A stretch of 64,000 bases of DNA from Amoebidium appalachense (lineage: Eukaryota; Ichthyosporea): positions 6,696,001 through 6,760,000 of the forward strand of contig CAVNZM010000001.1 in NCBI GenBank assembly GCA_963693365.1, written 5' to 3'. The stretch's first letter is position 1; every line of letters begins with the position of its first letter. The position numbers and the translations under genes were made by a program. Of the stretch, positions 25,017-38,589 are shown piece by piece. The notes beneath the pieces are model-generated. The model did no database searches, was not told the DNA's origin, and saw only the letters and a list, made by a program, of their open reading frames with translations.

Positions 25017-26635
25017 TTAGTTGGAAGGTTTGCATCTCTTTCTGGAACACAAAAGAAGCCCACTGGCGCAGCGACACGTGTTGCACTGTGTGTGTGTGTG
25101 TGTGTGGTGTGTGTGAGGAGGAAGAAATGTTCTTATTAGCAACGGAATATCTCTAAACCACAAAGCTGCCCCTGCACTGTCTCACAGACGTGTAAAAAGA
25201 AGAGGCTATCGAAGCGTTGTTGTCGAGTTTGTGAGTGTGGATGTTGTGAAACTGTCACATAGCTCATGCACAAATACAGAGCCCTTTGCCTAATCAATAA
25301 GGACGCAGGAAGAACAGAGCAGAAAGAAAACAGGGAATAAAAAAAAAATAATAATAAAAAATTGCTATACAGGGAATGCAAATGCCTTTAAAATCTTTTA
25401 TGTTGCCGACTAGGCCCCAGAGCCATTAGAGAATCCCAAACATCGCAGGTGCCCAAAGAAGAGATGTCAACACATGGGATCGAACCCCAAACGAGCGCGA
25501 CAGAGTATAATCAGCCTCTCATGAAGGAGCACATACCTTATTGCTCTCTCTGCCGAGACCACCCCATCCATCGGGGACCTCTTCGCCATCCTCCAATTTG
25601 CAAGGCCTCCCGTCGTCTCGGTCGGACTTGCGGGAAGTGGGCATGGGTTGTGGCTTGGACGCACATGATTGGTTCGTGCAGAGAAGGACTCCGCTCTTGC
25701 ACGTGCAGGCGTTGCACTTTATGTGTTTGTGTGTGTATGGGTGTGTGTGTGTGAGGGCATGTGGGTGGAGAGGGGGGGGGGGGGGGGGGGTAGCGTACGT
25801 ACAAAGTTGTGCGGGCAAGCACGTGTCAACCATATACCCAAATGTACAGTTAGAATCAAGAGTAGATCATATCTTCTGCACGCAACGGAACCCTTCATCA
25901 TCCTGCTCACTTAGTTCTGTGCCCCCTCCCCCCCCCCCTCTCCCCCCCCCCCCCCAAAATAAAAAACACCTGTACGGAACAGACACACAAACATACACAC
26001 ACACAGCCCCCTCCCCCTCCCCATCCCCCCCCCCCCCCCCAATAAAAAAGACTCACCCACACCAACGACGAACGAATAAAACTGAACAAGGCCATAGGCG
26101 CACTGTGAAAAGAGAAAAGTCCCACAGAGCAAAAGTTTGGGGCACTCACATGCTGATCCCCTGGGCCTGGCCCGATGTGGCCGTCGGCCACCCTCCCCTC
26201 CCCAAACTGACAGCTGGTGGTTGGGTGGGTGGACAGGTGCGTGCAGTTTCTTTGGCTGCAGATCAGCTTGCCGGATTTGCACACACACTCATTGCACTGA
26301 TGTAAGGTAAATGGATGAAGATCACTGGTCAGTCAAATTTATAAGACTGAAGGAGAAGTATAAAACTTTTTTGGTTTGGATTGCGCTCACCATCTATGTT
26401 CATCGATGCAACACCCCTATGGCAATAAGAGGGACTCTTCATATGCACCCACGTGCCACACCCCGACACAGAATACATCAGCGTTTAAGTGATGAGTGTG
26501 TATGCGTGTATGGATATTACGTGATAACAAGAACGAACAAACAGTATCAAAGATTCCAGCCCACAAAACCGACAGCAACTTCAGTGAAGACTACGGAATG
26601 CTACAATGCCAAGCGGAAGAACGATGGAATGAGAA

Positions 26636-26685
<50 letters not shown>

Positions 26686-27528
26686 AGGGGGGATCCAAGC
26701 ACTTACAAAATTCGTGCCCCAGTTCTTTCCCCTCCAACCATCCGGTACGGTGTCAGATTGGGTATATCGGCACGGTATCCTCGTTAGTTGCACTTCCCTC
26801 CTTCTTAGCTCCCTCTCTAATCTCTTCACCTCGTCGCATTTAAGAGTCTGTTTTTGTGCGAGGGATTCCCTAATCGGATCTGAAACATCCCTCCATGGAA
26901 GGTTAAAACCGCATGAATCGATGTGATAATGTCCGGACTTCCCCATTAGGCTAAGCAGAACCGTTTGTGATTGGCTAAATGGTGGGACGGTGTAGCCGCA
27001 CATTTGCTCACTCTCTGATATGTGCACTTCCGTTCGTTGGCCCTGTTTGGGGAAGAGATGAAGAGTGTAAGCTTATCAAGCTGTTTCGAGCCGTTGTAAT
27101 CCTGTGTACGACAAAATCCGCACGTGTGTACGTGTATCTGTCCGTGTGCATGTCTATGCTACAGCACCTACGAGGGGTGTGTGGGGTGTGTGGGCACCAT
27201 CAAAAGATTAATAAAGGCTGAATGGAGGGAAAGAGGCCTCTTCTCTTAACAAAGAATTTAGGTAACTACACAGCGCACACAGGGGCGTCCAACAAGCACA
27301 CCATAAGTGCACTGCAAATAGGTGTGCAGGCGCAATTGTGTGCGAGCACACATGCACACGCGCACACACACTCTCTTGCATGCACATTCTCGCTACACAC
27401 AACACACACACATACACCAAACACACACACGCGCGCACACACGCACACACACACACACACGCACCTGTTGGAGCTCGCTTAAGCTGCTAAATACTTCGTG
27501 TATGTCCACCTCAAAAACGTGCTCATCA
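25017..27528 (-). CDS. Cys-rich protein with three pacifastin-like CNxCxC modules (N-terminus unresolved)
   Basis: Five exons join in phase: 27528-27465, 26847-26707, 26296-26150, 25716-25537 and 25085-25017 (stop TAA at 25017-25019), giving about 199 residues. A charged helix (VFSSLSELQQ then KRLERELRRREVQL) precedes three six-cysteine modules. Each has a first Cys, a VPDGW-type segment (VPDGWRGKN, VADGHIGPG, VPDGWGGLG), then CNxCxC, Ser-Gly, a fifth Cys and a sixth: CNECVCKSGKLICSQRNC, CNACTCKSGVLLCTNQSC, CNTCRCASGLLLCSRKRC. The Cys order resembles pacifastin-type inhibitors (C-N-x-C-x-C-xx-G-xxx-C), but the gap from Cys1 to Cys2 is about 20 residues, longer than usual. Every module is cut by a phase-0 intron exactly before the Cys-Asn pair. 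Such modules are normally extracellular; I cannot see a signal peptide because the first exon is missing. Protease inhibition is only a possibility. The acceptor of the 26847 exon is my choice by phase. Confidence 0.75.
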
Positions 27529-30233
27529 CTGTGCACACAGTGAGTTAGTGGGCCGCTGTTGGTATGTTGGTATGTGTGAGCAGTGAACCGCCAGTGGTGG
27601 TTGCCTGTCGCTGATTAGATCAAATCCAAAGTGGATCTCTTTAACGGCAACTTTATAGTTAGCTTCCTGTTCTAAACTGTGTTCGTGTTCGGGACCAGGA
27701 CATGAGAAAAAGAGAAAAAAGTAATGACATATGGTGTAATGCCACCAACCGCTATCCGTCATGGGTATCCATATATGTGTGCATGTACGACAGCTTTGCG
27801 GCAAATATCCTGCGTGTGCTGTGGCACTGCAAGTCTCACACAGACCAAACTGATGCGGGTGTCTAGATACATCTTTCAAACCCCCTTCTTTGAAAACATG
27901 TAAACGTTCCGTAAACAACCGGTGTTTTGCGTATGTGTGTGTGTACCTGGACGAGCTTCCACAAAAGTATAGGTAGCAGCCTGCACCACAAACTATGCCA
28001 CCTGTAAGACCGCAAACTCACTTTCTCAAAGTGCCGTTAGTTGCGTGCACCCCAACGTATGCGCTCTCTAAGGCGGCCGTACCTGTATAGTAATAACTAC
28101 AACTAATTTATAAATAAGGGTGACGCAATAACATGTCTGCATGCACATACAGGTGCATTTATATCAAAAGTAACTGAATGTGAGCACGCTGCAAGATCAA
28201 GAGTGGAAGGATGCTCCTGTGCATATTAGAGTAAAAACGTAACTGTGCCAGCAAGGGTGTTTGCCACGTGCACCTTACCCTTTTGTCTGCACGGTCCTCA
28301 CACGAGCTTTCACCAAATGGTCCGCAGCCCGAAGCTGTTCACACGGGTCTTGTGTGGGGCATATGCATGCAGCACTAAGGCCCAAGTGCATCGCCAAAGT
28401 AGCGACAAGGACGCTAGCAAAACCCATGTTGTGTGTGTGTGAACATAGCGTCGTGTGTTTTCTTTGCCTGCGTGTGTGTCGCGTAGTTTTATTAAGTGTG
28501 ACGAGGAAGTGGTGTGAACACCAGAAGTTGGAACGAATGCAAAAAGGTCCACGACTTGACTGCTAAGCGCTATTTGGCTTATCGATCTTCACCTGTGGTT
28601 GTAAGCCCTCTGTTCACCATTTGAAGTCTATAGCGTGTTGAGAAGTGTTCAGGGTTGCAGGTTTCGGAGGTAGATCTGCACGTGGTGACAAAGAGACAAA
28701 AGGCCTTGTGCGCAATTGTAGGCGTTCACAAAGTCAAGAAATAGAATAATATCGCAATGGCAGAGCAAGTACCATTTTTCCCGTCTTAGCAAGGCGTGGT
28801 TATGTTCCGACTCGAAGGCCTTCTCTCGTCGTCGCATGCAGCCGCTGCGTTTGCACAAGGTTCTTCGTAGAGAAAAGGGACTGTGACTATGATGTTGTGA
28901 GCATGCGAGATAGCCACTTATAGCACGAGATTTGTTCTTCAATATATCAAGTGCAAGCTATATACAAAGGATGTCGAAGGGAGGGTACCTAGTTTGCCCA
29001 CTGACACCAGAAATAAACAGCAAACAAGTAGTAGAGTTACACGTTCCGAGTGACTGAGCGTGAGACTGTCCGAGCGTGAAAGATCAGTCTGTCAGTCGCA
29101 CAGTGCACATCGATATCCCTCAATGATTAATCAGCCAAGCTCGCATCGTATACCGAGTGTTCGAATCTAGAATCTGTAATTTCAATTATTTGAAGGGGAT
29201 TTTTTTTTTCTTCAACGCTTTTGGCTGGAGCTGGGTCTGGCCCACTCTGGGGTTGAGCTAGTTGTTAAAATTCAAACTGTCAGAAATATGCTCAAACAGT
29301 TTGTTCAAACCCTGGATATGTTCGAATAACACATGCATACCTCAACTAGTTTAGAGCCAATGAAAAAGCCCTAAAATATCGGGCTCAAATGGAAGCATGT
29401 CCAGCCTACATGCGTGATAACATGCGCTGATTCAACCCGCCCCATCATCCATCAGTAGAAGCCTAAGCTGCGTATCTGATTCACAAATAAAGCTTATGTA
29501 CGCCAGTAAAGTAGAAAGTTTTGTCTAGATAAATACGGATTTGATTATCAACTCTGATCTGTATTCCTGGGTTTTGTTTATGTTTCTGAACTCTGCGCGC
29601 ATTGTGCACCCCCTTGTAAATTATATTTCTTTAGCGGTTTGTGGCCATTATCCAATCATAGTTCGCTTTACTATCGCTCCTTTCACCAGGCTTTGATAAT
29701 CCTCAAAGAGTCAAAGGCCCAGGCTGCCCAGCCTCCCAGGACAGGCCAACTTGTAAACATTTTGCCAATGTGTCGTGCTCGTTTTTTTTTTTTTTTAAGT
29801 AGAGCGTGAGCATAACAGATATTGTTAGGATAATCATCCATGTTTACAATTTGTATAAGGAAGCCACGCTACGTCAACACTGTCATCGATCTTCATGTCA
29901 TGGCAAGGCCGCAAGGGGCCCATCTTTGGCCTGGTATTTTGAGTGCATACCGTCGGCATATGCCTGGGAATGGAATCAATGGATGGGCTAATAGGAATCT
30001 TACGATAGTTATTTTATTTGGTTCAACAATAGATAATACAATACAAGGGTGTACTACTGACTCCTGAGTGGCAGTGCTGGCACCCGCTGGCCCAGCAAAA
30101 CAATTACCTAGCCTTAATGCATCAGATCTGTAGTAAACAACTTTCAAGCCCATGAAATTGTCTCTTCAGACTTCAGGCACCGCCCGAGGCTTATTGTAGA
30201 TTTTTCTTTCAGGGTGAGTGTGACACACTTTAC
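27529..30233. other. Spacer upstream of both the Cys-rich and saccharopine dehydrogenase genes
   Basis: The two flanking genes are divergent. The missing first exon of the Cys-rich gene should lie near its left end. The sequence is mostly unique, with few homopolymers. An open minus-strand stretch at 27530-27760 could be exonic but does not splice in phase to the 27528 exon. Confidence 0.6.
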
Positions 30234-30240
30234 TGAGTCA
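30234..30240 (+). promoter_or_regulatory. bZIP (Gcn4/AP-1-type) motif TGAGTCA upstream of LYS9
   Basis: TGAGTCA lies about 190 bp upstream of the start codon. In fungi this is the Gcn4 site that controls amino-acid synthesis genes, including lysine genes. A reversed CCAAT box (ATTGG) follows near 30303. Function here is inferred from position only; a 7-mer can occur by chance. Confidence 0.35.
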
Positions 30241-30428
30241 CTGACCTTATCCGATTCGCCGCCGACCAGTCGAGATCCACTCACACCCTATCTGTGTTCC
30301 TATTGGTTCATTTTTGCCGCGCGGCGCCCAGGAAACCACAAAATTTTTCAATGCACACCACGTGTGTCACGATTCCCCTTCACACACACACACCCTCTGC
30401 CGCCGGAGCTTCCCCTTGTAGCAACAAG

Positions 30429-30460
30429 ATGCCGTAAGTTTTTCGCCTACGTTTGGGAGG

Positions 30461-30494
<34 letters not shown>

Positions 30495-30626
30495 TGCGCC
30501 GCCATATACGCATCCTCTCTTACTATTCACGCATGTTTGCTTCTCTGGACACTTTGCCTATCGGTTGGTGCTGTGCACCGTGTTTGCTCTTCACATATCC
30601 ACTCTTCCCCTGCGGTCTGCCTCATT

Positions 30627-30675
<49 letters not shown>

Positions 30676-30996
30676 CCCCCTCCCCCCTCTATCTCTTCCC
30701 CCCCCCCCCCCTCCCCTTTCTTCAATCCCAAGTTTGGGCTGCTTGTCTCTTATATAAACATGGTCATTCTGTTCGTAGTCACGCAAACTCCACTTTATTC
30801 CTGACTGCCGGGGGGCATCTTCCTGTGCCCTCGCTGTTCCTGCTTATGGCAGGATTCATCCCTTTGGCCCAAGAAGTTGCTTGCTTTCTCAACATACTGC
30901 ACACATCCTTTCGCAATTTCCTTTCATAAGTATGAAACACCTTCTTGCCTGCGTTGTTGATCTCACCTACTTACCCAAACCCCTCCGCTCTTCCCC

Positions 30997-31042
<46 letters not shown>

Positions 31043-31799
31043 CCCCCCCCCCCCCCCCCCCCCCCCTCCCCACCCCTCTCCCCCTCCCCCCCCCCCCCCC
31101 CAACACACACACACTGCAGTAAGGTTCTTCTTCTTGGTGCCGGCCTTGTGGCTGAGCCCTTTGTGGACTACATGCTCCGCCGCCCCGAGAACCATGTCAT
31201 CATCGGTATCTCCCTCCCCCCCCCCCCCCCACCACCACCCTTCCGGTTACACACACACACACACACGGCCCTTCCCCAGGGCCTTTATAAATTATTTACC
31301 TTTAGATCGGTTGCTTTCCCACTCACCCAAAACTCTCACACATTTCTCTTCTAAGGACCACCCCCCTCCCCTCCCCCCCCGCTTGCTTAGTTTTACAAAA
31401 GAAGACAACAAGCTTCTATGCTCCGAGATCATGCAACACAGTCTTCCCCCTCTTCCCCTGCCTTTACCATGTTTTCCCTCTGCTCCCCTTCCCCCCCCTC
31501 CCCGTCCCCCCCCCCTAAACCCCAAGAACCCCCGGTTCCCCGAGCCCTCCCTATCCTGTGGTTCTATCCCTAACCTATGCCAGCACTTCCCTGAACTCTG
31601 CATGTATTCACATTGCACTAGCAAACATTTTGCCCCCCCCCCCCCCCCCCCCCCCCCACCCCCACCCCCCGGATCTTATCCTGCATGACGTACATCCTTT
31701 TCTTTGTTGAATGTCGTTGTATTGAATTCCCTGTACCTTTTTCTAACTCCCCCCTCTCCAACCCTTTACCTTCCCCCCACCCCCCACCCCCCTCCCACC

Positions 31800-31838
<39 letters not shown>

Positions 31839-32483
31839 CCCCCTTCCCTGGCCCCTCCCCCCTGCCCACACACACACACACAGCCAGCCGCACGCTTGCC
31901 AAGGCGGAGGAGCTTGGCAAGGGCAAGGCCAACGTGACTGTCAAGACGTGTGACGTCACCAACAAGGACGACATCGATGCAAATGTCAGCGAGTGCGACA
32001 TTGTTGTGAGGTGTGTGTGGGTGTGTGTGTATGTGTTTTCGTGTGTGTGCACTAAGGCGCGGGGGGTTGGGAGAAGGGGGGGGGGGGGGGGGGGGGGGGG
32101 GCAAGGAGAGGTATTACCGGGTGGTGTGTGTGTGTGTGCGGGGGGATGGGGTGGGGGGGAATGGGGAAAGAGACAGCTATCCTGAGGGGGAGGAGGATTC
32201 TAACGGGGCAAGTGGGAAAGAGGTTTGCGGACGGGGGAGTTGGGGGGGGGGGGGAATAAATGGCACTATAAGTTTTATTTTCCTGCTTTGTACCCCCCCC
32301 CCCCCCCCCCTCCCTCCCCCCCCCAACACACACACACACACACACACACACCACCACCGCCGCCTTACCCTAGAACCACGCCGTGCTCTGTCTGAATTCT
32401 AGGGACGTATCGTCTAGAGCAAAAGGAAGCAGTCTGACTGGAAGTGTACCTTCTTCTTCTTCTTCTTCTTCTTCTTCTTCTTT

Positions 32484-32514
<31 letters not shown>

Positions 32515-32678
32515 GGGAGATGCAGGTAGATCAGTCCTGCTGAGGGTCTTTGCAACTTGATAAGGTTCCATACGGTTGATATTTTGTTTTCCTATGGAGA
32601 AACCATCCCCCCGTGATGGTGTCCGTTTCCATATGTTTTACGAGTGATTCAAAATGGCCGTGTATTGCATTGTCCAAT

Positions 32679-32710
<32 letters not shown>

Positions 32711-32968
32711 CTGCCTGCATTCCCAGCCGAGTCGAATTTTTGGGTTGCTCGCATATGCTTCTATAGTGTGTACAGTGCTCTTACCCTCCTCCCCCCACCC
32801 CCAACCCCTCACCATATCCCCACCGGATTAACTCACACTAATACGCGCACACCTACATATCCAAGTGGTCTTACACAGTCACGAAGATCTACGACATACG
32901 GTTGGGACGGGTTGGTACTGAGCGACTTAAACATTAATTTTCCCATCCCATCCCTTCCTTTTCTCCCT

Positions 32969-33024
<56 letters not shown>

Positions 33025-33025
33025 A

Positions 33026-33056
<31 letters not shown>

Positions 33057-33359
33057 TACACACACATACACGGTGTGTGTACACACCCACACACCCCTGA
33101 TTTGCACTCTGTATTATGCTGAACGTTATAAATGTATTCTTTGTACTACAACAGATTCTAACCTCCCCCACCCCCATCCCTACCCTCCGCCCTAACACAC
33201 ACGTGCATACACACACACGTGCACGTGCAGCCTGGTGCCGTACCTGCACCATGCCGACATCATCAAGTCAGCCATCAAGTACAAGAAGAACTTTGTGTCC
33301 ACCAGCTACGTGTCCCCCGCCATGATGGCTCACGATGAGGCGTACGTATCCTCCTCCCC

Positions 33360-33390
<31 letters not shown>

Positions 33391-33803
33391 ACCTTCCCTC
33401 TCCCTCCCCTCCCTCCCCCCTCTGGGGCCCAACCCACTCTCCACGAAGACCCTCTGCTGATGGGGGCCTGACAGACCGTGCACCCTTTCCTCCGTATTTG
33501 TGGTGTTGTGTGTAGTAAGGTATTTATTGTTTGTTCTTGAGGTGTGTTTGCGTGCTACTCCGGGCTCATTCACGCGTCGCCCACACTTCCTTTCCTGTTC
33601 TCCGTGTTCCCCCTCCCCCCGCCTACTGTTCTTTTCTCGGTGAAAGTTAGATGTATCTCTCTTCTCCTGCTGTTTATACACGGTTTCCCTTCTCTCTCTC
33701 CCCCCCCTCCCCCCCCCCCCCCCCCCCTTCCCCCCGGTCTTTGTGGCTTGGCGTTGTACACGTTAAAGATTGTTCCCTCATTCCCCCCCCCCCCCCCCCC
33801 CCC

Positions 33804-33849
<46 letters not shown>

Positions 33850-33985
33850 ACCACTCCCACGTCTGCCCATCATGTTCCCAACTTGCCGACACACTTCTTG
33901 TTGCTGATACTTAGATTGCACTTTTGCATCTGCACCCCATCTTTTCGTTTCTTCTACAAATCTCTGTTCTCCGGTTTCTCGGTTC

Positions 33986-34016
<31 letters not shown>

Positions 34017-35502
34017 GGGTTAACCCCCCCACACACACACACACATCCCCCTCCCCAACTCTGCTATTTACGGCTTCCTCCGCTTATATTATATAAAATT
34101 GTGTTGAATCTATACCATTCAATTCTGCTTGCATCTGATTGGTTTGAAATCATAGGGCCAAGGAGGCTGGCATTGTCGTCATGAACGAGATTGGTGTCGA
34201 CCCCGGTACGTACCCCCCCCCCCCCCCCCCCCCCCCCCCTGAGGATGGGCTCTGCTTATGACGCATACTGTGCACATGGCTGATGTTGCATACTTGAATG
34301 TTTGCCTTTGCATGTGTCCTGCACCATGCTTCTCGTCGTGTATGCGTACTTCGTACCGTGTTCCGCATTCAAACCCCCCCAGTCTTCTTTCAGAGGTGTC
34401 CTTTCAGGACAGACCGCTGTGTGGAGACCGCTTTACTTCCATGCAACCGGGCATGGTTGCTCTGTGTCGTGCATCTGTAAGCACATACGCATTTTTCGCT
34501 GCACTGCTTTAGTTTGCACACACATCTTCACCGTTTTGCTCACCTTGCTTGCATAAGCAACCCTGCTCGTCTTTGATCAAGACGGGTTGGACCCGCCCAA
34601 GTTCAGTTGATGCTGCTGTCCGAGTTGGAGCGTCGTATATACGCGGGCTAAGGGGTCGAAACTCAGACGCAATTGATGACTTGGGTCCTCCCTGAGGATG
34701 GGCTCTGCTTATGACGCATACTGTGCACATGGCTGATGTTGCATACTTGAATGTTTGCCTTTGCATGTGTCCTGCACCATGCTTCTCGTCGTGTATGCGT
34801 ACTTCGTACCGTGTTCCGCATTCACCCCCCCCCCCCCCCCCCCCCGGCCCCCTCTATTGTTTCCATTATTCCAATCCCCTAATATGCACATTGTTCACAC
34901 ACGCCAGCCCCACAAGTATGCCACACACATATGCAGCACAAAAATCTGCGGATTTATGCAAAGGGAATAGGGCAATACCAGACTTTTCATCTAATGGTTA
35001 CGTGTATTCTCGCGCCCTTAAAACACCAATCCAGATTAAATTTAACCACCTCCTCCGTCCCCCCTTGATACGCTCCCCCCCCCCCCCCCCTCCCCCGTCC
35101 CCCTAGGCACAGCCATGGTAGAGTTGGGGGCATGTGCACACACACACAGGCACACACACACACACACATGCAAATTTGCAAACGGTTACCCACGCCACAG
35201 CTGCCTTACCCTCCTCTCGGTCCCCTCAAGTGCCTCTAACCACCCAGCACCTAAGAAAGTAAAAAGAAAAGAAAAGAACACCCACCCACACAAACACACA
35301 AACACACGGCCACGTGTGATGACACACAAACGTACTCGCACGATTTTAATCCCTTATAAATACCCCCCTCCCCCCCCCCCCCCCCTCCCCCCATTCAAAA
35401 GCAAACACACAATTTCACAAACACACATGCACACTTACACAAACTTATTCGCACGTACTGACCACACACGTACACACACATACACTCATACATACGTGCA
35501 CA

Positions 35503-35569
<67 letters not shown>

Positions 35570-37061
35570 CACGTGCAGGTGTGGACCACCTGTACGCCAA
35601 GAAGATCATCGACGAGGTTCACGCAGAGGGGGGCAAAGTCCTTGGCTTCCTCTCATACTGCGGTGGGCTGCCTGCCCCTGAGTGCTCCAACAACCCCCTG
35701 GGCTACAAGTTCTCTTGGAGCCCCCGTGGTGTGCTCCTGGCTGTGAGGAACGAGGCTAAGTTCAAGGAGAACGGCCAGGTGTGTGTGTGGGTGGGTGGGT
35801 GGGTGGGTGGGTGTGTTGGGGGAAGCCCTGGGGGGGGGGGGGGGGGGGAGGGGGGGACCGCTCACACATATACGCACCTGTATAGCCTAATGAGCACAGC
35901 ATGCAGATGCTCTTTGTCGCATTCTTCTTTGGGACCAGTTGTGTTAAAAGTGTTGGTGTGTGTTTGTGTTGGCAGACCGAGGGGAGGGAAGGGGGAGGGG
36001 GGGAAGGGGTTTTGTGTAGTGGTGCTGTTTTTTTTTTTTTTTTTGGAGTGGGGGAAGCCCTGGGGGAGGGGGGGGGGGGGGGGGGGACCGCTCACACATA
36101 TACGCACCTGTATAGCCTAATGAGCACAGCATGCAGATGCTCTTTGTCGCATTCTTCTTTGGGACCAGTTGTGTTAAAAGTGTTGGTGTGTGTTTGTGTT
36201 GGCAGACCGAGGGGAGGGAGGGGGGAAGGGGCTGTGAGGGGAGGAAGGGGGAGGGGGGAAGGGGTTTTGTGTAGTGGTGCTGTTTTTTTTTTTTTTGGAG
36301 GGGGGGGGGGAGGGGGGGGGGCACGTGTTAACAACATCACTAGCAAGCTCACGCACGTAGTCCTTCCCCATCACATTGGTGCTTACACCCGCGCCATTTT
36401 TGCAGCTTGTGACCATCCCTGGGCCCGAGCTTCTTCGCAAGGGAGCCAAGCCCATCCTGACCTACCCAGCCTTTGCCACCGTGGGCTACCCCAACCGTGA
36501 CTCCTCTTTCTACGATGAGAGATACGGCATGCCTGAGTGCCAGACATGCCTGCGCGGCACCCTGCGCTACCAGGTGCGTGATTTAATAAATTTAGAATGG
36601 TGTGGGCGTTAAGATTTATGGGGTGATGCTTTGGTTCTGTATTCGACCGACGCTCTAGCCCACTAACCCTGGGCCCTGACACGCATCCAACATGCATTGG
36701 TGATTTTTCTCTTCCCGTACTTCAATCATGTCCCATACCATATCTACTTCCGGTTATAAGACCAACAACAACTAAAACACTCTTGCACCACTTTTCACAT
36801 TACAGCCCCTAGATGCACCAATGCTCACCCACCTTCTTTTTCCTTTTTAGGGCAACCCCGAGATCATTCAGGCCTTTGCCGATGTGGGGTTCCTTTCCAT
36901 CGATGCTACCGACTACCTTGCAGCCACTGCCACCCCTCTGACCTGGCGCCAGGCCACTGCTAAGATCATCGGTGCCTCTTCCGATAACCCCGCGTACATG
37001 CCCCCCCCCCCCCCCCCCCCCCCCTGTTGTTCTGGTTGATTACCTGTAATCTTCGCTTATT

Positions 37062-37098
<37 letters not shown>

Positions 37099-38027
37099 TG
37101 TGCGGGGTTGCACATACCGGTGTCTACTTTTCTTCTTACTGTTTTTCTCTCCACACACTTCATCTGTCCACTTCTGCATACCCCCTTTCATAGCTATAGA
37201 CACACTTCACACATTGCGTTACGCGCACGCATGCACACACCGCTCTGTTGGCGACAGCTCCCTTGGAACCCATGCGGCATGTTACCCGCCGGCGTAACAT
37301 AACTCGGACTATCGGTTTGGCTTTTTTCAAGCCCAAAGCAATGGGTGATACCATATTTCCGGCTGACATCCGGGGGCATAGCTTTCCGTTCGAAGACGAT
37401 AAAGTTCCGCCCTAGTAAGCGTGTTACTACCCTGCGGCGTGGGTCAAATCTCATATTTTCCCCTCTGATTACGAATTCTGCGGCCTTCGGGACTTAATTC
37501 TTTTCAGCTGGTGTAGTATGTTAGCCAGGGAAGTATCGACTTAGGTATCGACGGGGGAGCTTCCTAGAAGCCCCGTCTCCTGAGTTCCTATCTATATTTT
37601 TCTTGCTTCTGCTTACTGCTGCAACTTTAACCCCCGGCCTTTCCCACTGCCCTTGCCTGCATAAGCAACCCTGCTCGTCTCTGATCAAGACGGGTGACCT
37701 ACTCATGTTCAAGTGAAACAGTATCTGAGTTGGGTTTCGTTAACGAGGGGAATAGGTCGAAACTCGGGTACTGTGGATGACGTGGGCCCCCCCTGAGGAT
37801 GGGCTCTGCTTATTATGCATACTCTTTATGTATGGCTTGCATTCTGCATCGTGTTATCCGTTTGTTCTTGTGTACTTCGTACTTTTTAACGCATTCAAAC
37901 CCCCCCCCCCCCCCCCCCAAACACACACACACACACATGCACACACACATTTCACGTGTGGTTTGCACTCTGCATCGTGTTGTCCGTTTTTGATTGGTAC
38001 ATCGTACTCATTGCACACTCTATCATA

Positions 38028-38093
<66 letters not shown>

Positions 38094-38553
38094 ACCATGC
38101 CACCACAGGCCCAAACAACTCGTGGGACCTCAACCCCTTACGGCTTTCTTTCTTACCTCCTCAGCGGTCACCCTCTCTTTTCCTGTGCTCTCCACCCCTT
38201 CCCGTTTTACCCCCGTCTGTGTGCTCTCTCATTATCTATCTCTTTACTTGACACAACCGGCAATGTCTATCTCCCCCCCCCCCCCCCCCCCCTTCCCCCG
38301 GCGCACCTCCTTCCTTGCCCGCCCGCACCCATCCACCACCACCACCACCACCACGACCAACACCACCCCCTTCCCCACCGGTGTGCCTCCTTTTCACTTT
38401 GCTTTACCCTCTCTTGCGATATCAACCATGCACATATGTTCTGATGGCCGCTATCAACCAATCAGGGACCTTGAGGCCACCGCGGTTGCCAAGGCCAACC
38501 TGCAGGGTCTTGACCTGGAGCGTGTCATCCGCGGCTTCAAGTGGTATGCTGCA

Positions 38554-38589
<36 letters not shown>

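Noticed and set aside
25450-25520. tRNA-like B-box (GGTTCGATCCC on the minus strand) within an intron of the Cys-rich gene
   Set aside because: No acceptor stem, D-arm or anticodon arm could be folded around it. It may be a tRNA-derived SINE remnant, but a single motif is not enough.
27526-27918. Candidate upstream exon of the Cys-rich gene (SLEQEANYKVAVKEIHFG frame)
   Set aside because: It has a good acceptor and a downstream 60-nt candidate intron with a CTAAC branch-like site, but its phase 0 end does not fit the phase of the next exon at 27528.
34600-34690. Hammerhead-type ribozyme in the dispersed repeat (GAAAC near a hairpin)
   Set aside because: The CUGANGA core is absent at the required position in every copy inspected.
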